Of a DNA stretch of 9,958 nucleotides, positions 6,153-9,958 are shown piece by piece. The position numbers were made by a program, and so were the translations under genes. Numbering within the stretch: position 1 is the first letter of the stretch; every line of letters starts with the position of its first letter. The DNA comes from Deltaproteobacteria bacterium (GTDB lineage Bacteria; SAR324; JACQKK01), in NCBI GenBank assembly GCA_029879595.1, contig JAOUPZ010000092.1, positions 1-9,958 of the forward strand, in the 5' to 3' direction. The notes beneath the pieces are model-generated. The model saw only the letters and a program-made list of their open reading frames with translations. It did not search any database and was not told where the DNA came from.

Positions 6153-8198
6153 ATGGGAGTTCGCACCGTAGGACTGTTTGCTCACGCCGGAGCCGGAAAA
6201 ACATCGCTGGCGGAAAAAATGCTTGCCATTACAGGGGTGGCCAAGAAGCCAGGCAGCGTTGAAAACGGAACCTCCATGCTGGATTTTGAGGCCGTGGAGA
6301 AGGATCACCGGACAACGGTATATGCCTCCACCGCCCACTTCAGCTGGAAGGACAGCCAGGTGGACCTGATTGACAGCCCGGGATCACAGAACTTCATTGG
6401 CGAGACCGTGGGTGCGATAAGGGTCTGTGATGGCGCGGTTATGATGTCCTCCGCCGAGCCCGGAATTCATGGCGAAACCGATTTTCTCTGGGAGCGTCTG
6501 GAAAACCAGGGTGTGGCCCGGCTGCTGGTGCTCTCCCACATGGACCGTGACCAGGCCGACTTCGATTCCTGTCTGGCCAATCTGAATAATTCTTACGACA
6601 ACCGTCTCATTGCGATAAACATCCCCATTGGCAAGGGATCGGGTTTTTCCGGGGTGGTGGATCTGGTCAGCATGAAGGCGCTGGATTTCTCAACACCGGG
6701 CAAACCGAAGGCCGCCGATATTCCCGGAGATATCCTGCCCCAGGCCGAGGAACAACGCTACCGGCTGGTGGAATCCGCCGCCGAGGCCGATGATGACCTG
6801 CTGGAAAAATACCTGGAAACAGAGGAACTGAGCACGGAGGAGATTATCAGGGGGCTGAGGAGGGGAGTGAAGACGGGAAAGCTGGTGCCCGTTCTGGCGG
6901 CCTCCCGGAACATCGGGGTGGAGTCGGTAATGGACGCCATGGTGAACCTGCTGCCGGATTTCGAGGAATGCCGCGAACGTCGTTCCGCCATCAAGACCGG
7001 AGACGGTTATATCAGCGATGGCCATCCGGTCAAGAATTTTGCCGCCCTGGTTTTCAAGACCAAGGTGGACCAGTACGCCGGCAAGCTGTCATTTGTTAAG
7101 GTGCTGGCCGGAGAGCTGAAGCCGGGCCTGGAAATGTTCAACGTCAGTACCGACAACATGGAGCGTCCGGCGCATATTTTCAAATTGCAGGGCAAGGAAC
7201 AGGTCGAGGTGAAATCCCTGGGGCCGGGCGAGATTGGGGTGCTGCCCAAGCTTTCCGAAACCCATTCGGGCAACACGCTGTGCTCAAAGGCCGAGAAGGT
7301 GGAATACCAGCCCATAGATTTCCCGGCTCCCGTGCTTAGCTATGCCTTCAAGCTGTCGGCCAAGGGTGAGGAGGAAAAGCTGTCCACGGCACTGCACAGG
7401 ATTATCGAGGAAGACCCGACCCTTTCGTTCCGGCACAACGGCGAGACCGGGGACTTTCTGGTGGCCGGGATGGGGCAGATTCACCTTGATCTGACCAAGG
7501 AGCGGCTGGCCAGGGAGTACAACCTGAAGTCGGAGTTCAAGCTTCCTCATGTGCCCTACCGGGAAACCATCCGCAGTTCAGCCAAGGCCCAGGGCAAGTA
7601 CAAGAAACAGACCGGCGGCAGGGGGCAGTATGGCGACTGCTGGCTGGAGATAAAACCCAACGGCCAGGAGGAGCAATTGTTGTTTGAAAGCGCCATCGTG
7701 GGGGGGGTGATTCCCAAGGGATTCATTCCTGCCGTGGAAAAGGGCGTTTCTGAGGCCCTGCACAAGGGCATTGTGGCCGGTTATCCCGTGATCGGGATCA
7801 ACGCCAAGGTGTATGACGGCAGTTACCATGATGTGGATTCCTCGGAAATGGCCTTCAAGATCGCCGGGTCCATGGCCTTCAAAAAAGCCATGGAGGAAGC
7901 CCGGCCGGTGTTGCTGGAGCCCATTTACAAGCTGGATATCGTGGTGCCCTCAGAGTATATGGGGGACGTGATGGGTGATATTAACGGCAGAAGGGGCAAG
8001 GTTCTGGGCATGGACTCACAGGGCCGCCGCCAGTTGGTCCGGGCCGAGGTTCCCATGAGCGAGGCCCTCATCTATGCGGTGGAGCTGAGAGCCATGACCT
8101 CCGGGCAGGGGATCTTTACCCAGGAGTTTTCCCACTACGAACAGGTTCCCGATAATCTGTCCGATAAGATCATCCAGGCCAGGGCAAACGAGGATTGA
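6153..8198 (+). CDS. Elongation factor G-like translational GTPase (EF-G II type)
   Basis: A cytoplasmic EF-G paralogue, 681 residues against about 690-700 for EF-G, with all five domains: G (1-275), II (about 290-390), III (about 393-465), IV (about 466-595) and V (596-675). The N-terminal style (AHAGAGKTSLAEKML, then VENG...DFEAVEKD) matches the EF-G II subfamily more than canonical FusA. G-motifs by residue: P-loop AHAGAGKT 10-17, switch I T54/T55, G3 DSPGS 74-78, G4 SHMD 128-131. The usual catalytic His of DTPGH is S78 and NKxD has become SHMD, so GTP hydrolysis or nucleotide specificity may be changed. Domain IV is well kept: GKYKKQTGGRGQYGD 481-495 and the tip YDGSYHDVDSSEMAF 554-568, including H559, which corresponds to E. 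coli H583. Ribosome binding is therefore likely. It has its own start signals and no str-operon neighbours (rpsL, rpsG, tuf), which fits an accessory paralogue. The precise role (translocation, recycling, stress) cannot be told from sequence. Confidence 0.93.
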   Translation: MGVRTVGLFAHAGAGKTSLAEKMLAITGVAKKPGSVENGTSMLDFEAVEKDHRTTVYASTAHFSWKDSQVDLIDSPGSQNFIGETVGAIRVCDGAVMMSSAEPGIHGETDFLWERLENQGVARLLVLSHMDRDQADFDSCLANLNNSYDNRLIAINIPIGKGSGFSGVVDLVSMKALDFSTPGKPKAADIPGDILPQAEEQRYRLVESAAEADDDLLEKYLETEELSTEEIIRGLRRGVKTGKLVPVLAASRNIGVESVMDAMVNLLPDFEECRERRSAIKTGDGYISDGHPVKNFAALVFKTKVDQYAGKLSFVKVLAGELKPGLEMFNVSTDNMERPAHIFKLQGKEQVEVKSLGPGEIGVLPKLSETHSGNTLCSKAEKVEYQPIDFPAPVLSYAFKLSAKGEEEKLSTALHRIIEEDPTLSFRHNGETGDFLVAGMGQIHLDLTKERLAREYNLKSEFKLPHVPYRETIRSSAKAQGKYKKQTGGRGQYGDCWLEIKPNGQEEQLLFESAIVGGVIPKGFIPAVEKGVSEALHKGIVAGYPVIGINAKVYDGSYHDVDSSEMAFKIAGSMAFKKAMEEARPVLLEPIYKLDIVVPSEYMGDVMGDINGRRGKVLGMDSQGRRQLVRAEVPMSEALIYAVELRAMTSGQGIFTQEFSHYEQVPDNLSDKIIQARANED

Positions 8199-8230
8199 TG
8201 GCCCGGGAGCCGGACGGGGGGGGGAGGCGC

Positions 8231-9544
8231 TCATACCTGCTCCTCTTCCTCCTCCACTCCAAACAGTTCTTCCAGACGGGCGATTCTCTCCGCCTCCTTC
8301 TTGTTCACTTCCTCCAGCCTGGTCATGAGGGATTTCAGTTCCTCGTTGGCCCAGCGTTCCTGTTCCCGCCGATCCGATTTTCCCGCGGCGATGGCCAGTG
8401 TGCGCAGGAACTCCACCTTGTCCGACAGCACGTCGTTTTTCATTATCACCCCCCGCCAGAGGGGATAGCAGCGCTCAAGCAGTTCCGAGGCGGATTTGAA
8501 TTCGCCGTTGCCCACGAGGATCTTCCCGGTTTCCATGGCCAGCTTTACCCGCTGCTGGGGCTTGAGGTTGTGGTTTTCAATGGCCCTGGCCCACCAGGTG
8601 GCGGCCTCCTTTCGGAGCGCCCTTCGCACCTGATCCAGTTTCTGGGGGTCGGCCCTGTCCAGGATGGGCAGCTCTCCGCCTTTTGGGGCAAAGTCCCGAT
8701 TGTACCGCTCAATGAAGGTCCTCAGCTTTCTCCCGTCCCGTAGGGGGATGTTCTCATCTCCTGCCGCCGATAAGAACACATCCCCCAGCCGCGAGAAAAC
8801 ATGGCCGTGTATGCGGTCGTTTCCCCCCCGGCGGATGGGATGGATGCGCAGGATCATCTGCAACTGCATCAGGGCATCGAAGTAGCTGGTCTGACCAAGC
8901 AGCAGTTCGGCCAGCCTGAAGCGCAGCTGGATGTCGCTGGGAAGGGTGGCCAATCGCCTTACATGGGCGTAGATGTCCTGCTCGGGTGCGAAATACCGGC
9001 TGAAGATGCCCTTTTTCTGCTCGTTCAGGTCTCCCAGCACCCCGAAAACGATAGCCTCCCCGTCCTGGTTCACAGCATATGGCGAATACTGGATGGTCAT
9101 CCGGGCCAGGTCGATCGTTTTGAACAACAGGAACACCTGCTGGTTGAAATCGGTGCAGTGGCGGGCCTCCTGCATCAGGTAGGCTATGTAGAATTTCAGC
9201 ACCTCCACCAGTTTGGTGTTGTCCTCCTTGGTGGCGTAGTAGTCCAGGGACTGGGAGAGGTCCAGCTCCTGTTTCATTCCCATGGACTTGTCCTGGTTTT
9301 CCCCCACCAGTTCCTCCAGGCTCACCCGGGGCCCGAAGTCCAGACGCATCATGTTCCACAGGAAGTTCCCAAAGCGATCACGTTCCCGTCGGTGCAGGTT
9401 GCGTGTTTCGTTGCGGAATCTCGATTCGGCCGCCAGCACCCTCAGCTGCACCGGGCGTGAGTCCGCGGAGGCTTTTGTCGGTGCCGCCGTTGCCGCCGGC
9501 TGGGTCTGCCTTGCCGGTATAGCCAAGCGTCTTCTTCTGACCAT
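8231..9544 (-). CDS. Conserved-looking helical TPR-like protein of unknown function
   Basis: I do not recognise a family. The 437-residue protein has no signal peptide or TM segment, so it is probably cytoplasmic. Residues 1-55 are basic and low in complexity (MVRRRR, then an Ala/Thr/Pro/Gln linker) and probably disordered. The rest is mostly helical. Stretches at about 204-237 (LRFRLAELLLGQTSYFDALMQ) and about 331-365 (VKLAMETGKILVGNGEFKSA) have the small-large-small spacing of TPR helix pairs. Residues about 393-430 look like a coiled coil, ending in a run of five Glu (431-435). This layout suggests a scaffold or protein-interaction role. The start is well supported: AAGGAG lies 6 bases upstream of the ATG. 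The gene is convergent with the EF-G-like gene (32-bp gap, no clear terminator), so the two are not one operon. Length, unbroken frame and start signals support a real gene. Confidence 0.82.
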   Translation of the reverse strand: MVRRRRLAIPARQTQPAATAAPTKASADSRPVQLRVLAAESRFRNETRNLHRRERDRFGNFLWNMMRLDFGPRVSLEELVGENQDKSMGMKQELDLSQSLDYYATKEDNTKLVEVLKFYIAYLMQEARHCTDFNQQVFLLFKTIDLARMTIQYSPYAVNQDGEAIVFGVLGDLNEQKKGIFSRYFAPEQDIYAHVRRLATLPSDIQLRFRLAELLLGQTSYFDALMQLQMILRIHPIRRGGNDRIHGHVFSRLGDVFLSAAGDENIPLRDGRKLRTFIERYNRDFAPKGGELPILDRADPQKLDQVRRALRKEAATWWARAIENHNLKPQQRVKLAMETGKILVGNGEFKSASELLERCYPLWRGVIMKNDVLSDKVEFLRTLAIAAGKSDRREQERWANEELKSLMTRLEEVNKKEAERIARLEELFGVEEEEEQV

Positions 9545-9550
9545 CAGGTT

Positions 9551-9556
9551 CTCCTT
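9551..9556 (-). promoter_or_regulatory. Ribosome binding site of the TPR-like gene
   Basis: AAGGAG on the minus strand, 6 bases upstream of the ATG at 9544, is a near-ideal Shine-Dalgarno and fixes the start of this unassigned protein. Confidence 0.8.
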
Positions 9557-9577
9557 GCCGCCCGTTTGTTGCCTTGA

Positions 9578-9598
9578 GGCTTCCGGTGCCCGGGAGCC
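9578..9598. promoter_or_regulatory. Short GC-rich hairpin in the leader of the TPR-like gene
   Basis: GGCTTCCGG (9578-9586) can pair with CCGGGAGCC (9590-9598) around a 3-nt loop. On the plus strand this gives 9 pairs with one G-U; in the minus-strand mRNA the same position is a C-A mismatch. It would sit between the promoter candidate and the ribosome binding site. No T-run follows, so it is not a terminator. A regulatory role is speculative. Confidence 0.35.
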
Positions 9599-9611
9599 CG
9601 TAACAGCCTTT

Positions 9612-9639
9612 TGTATATCCTAGTAGCAAACGGCCTCAA
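9612..9639 (-). promoter_or_regulatory. Weak sigma70-like promoter candidate for the TPR-like gene
   Basis: On the minus strand TTGAGG (9639-9634) and TATACA (9617-9612), each 4 of 6 to consensus, are separated by 16 bp. CTCAAA at 9635-9640 and TTTGAG at 9662-9667 form an inverted repeat overlapping the -35 side, which could be an operator. Both calls rest on short motifs. Confidence 0.3.
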
Positions 9640-9886
9640 AAGAAATTTCCCGGAGCACCCATTTGAGCCTCCATATTTTGACATGGTTTTACCAAGGCCC
9701 CCGGTGAAAAAAAAAGGCCGCTGATGAAAAAAATCCTCCAGTGAAAATACCATGTGCTGTTAACCGCTGTTTTTCTTGGCAATATTCTCAAAAAAAGGTA
9801 TATTGTTTGGTCCATGGAAAAGGAACAGGGAAAACGGACTTACCCTTGCATAACGATTTTTTGAAGGAATTCGTATTTTGGCCAGG

Positions 9887-9920
9887 GACCGGTGTTTTTT
9901 TTAATAAAAAACTTCCGGTC
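9887..9920. repeat. Long inverted repeat (GACCGG + GTTTTTT stem)
   Basis: GACCGG (9887-9892) pairs with CCGGTC (9915-9920), and GTTTTTT (9894-9900) with AAAAAAC (9906-9912) around a 5-nt loop: 13 pairs with a small internal bulge. The T-run is inside the stem and not after it, and no T-run follows on either strand, so it is not a standard terminator. It may be a regulatory hairpin or the remnant of one. Confidence 0.55.
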
Positions 9921-9958
9921 GTAATTTCAGGACTTACCTGATGGAGCCTCCCGGCAGC

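Larger units (their letters stand above)
9545..9958. other. AT-rich apparently non-coding region at the right edge
   Basis: About 410 bp hold no ORF I can support. The part from about 9640 is clearly richer in A and T than the rest of the window. It has A-tracts at 9707-9715, 9727-9733 and 9790-9796 and a run of eight T at 9895-9902. An inverted repeat CAATAT (9780-9785) with ATATTG (9800-9805) is also present. The left part carries the promoter, hairpin and ribosome binding site of the TPR-like gene. The rest may be upstream control sequence for a gene beyond the edge. Confidence 0.55.

Noticed and set aside
9741..9941. 66-codon plus-strand frame with a GKGTGKT stretch resembling a P-loop
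   Set aside because: Its GTG has no Shine-Dalgarno, it runs through A-tracts and a hairpin, and the surrounding residues do not fit any nucleotide-binding fold. The motif looks accidental.

Overview
The window looks like ordinary bacterial chromosome. It is moderately GC-rich, with compact genes on both strands, short intergenic gaps and recognisable Shine-Dalgarno sites. There is no transposase, integrase, phage gene, rRNA, tRNA or CRISPR array. A multi-PAS hybrid histidine kinase, an EF-G II-type elongation-factor paralogue and an atypical Old Yellow Enzyme homologue would fit a Desulfobacterota (deltaproteobacterial) genome. That placement is an impression from protein style only and has low confidence.

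Layout, left to right. (1) Bases 1-2017 (+) hold the 3' part of a membrane-anchored hybrid sensor histidine kinase (TM, PAS, PAS, HisKA, HATPase, REC) whose N-terminal sensor lies outside the window. (2) Convergent to it, 2092-3144 (-) is a complete CaCA-family Na+/Ca2+ exchanger. Its leader carries two perfect 8-bp inverted repeats and a short overlapping ORF. (3) 3352-4293 (-) is an exported thermonuclease (SNase) with a C-terminal OB-like region, an EF-hand-like acidic loop and a 12-bp tandem repeat in its signal peptide. (4) Divergent from it, 4426-4761 (+) is hisE, standing alone with a good sigma70-like promoter and a bipartite intrinsic terminator. (5) After two short tandem-repeat arrays, 4971-5948 (+) encodes an Old Yellow Enzyme family barrel in which several usual flavin and active-site positions appear replaced. 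(6) 6153-8198 (+) encodes a full-length EF-G II-like translational GTPase with altered G-motifs but an intact domain IV tip. (7) Convergent to it, 8231-9544 (-) is a 437-residue cytoplasmic helical, TPR-like protein that I cannot assign. (8) 9545-9958 is an AT-rich, apparently non-coding stretch with A-tracts, inverted repeats and a weak promoter candidate for the TPR-like gene.

The genes do not form one obvious pathway. Orientation changes often and each gene seems to have its own signals, so I see several single-gene transcription units and no large operon. I found no convincing multi-gene undescribed system. The most unusual items are the two divergent enzymes (the EF-G II paralogue with Ser in place of the switch II residue and a degenerate NKxD, and the altered Old Yellow Enzyme homologue), the nuclease with a predicted Ca-binding loop, and the unassigned TPR-like protein.
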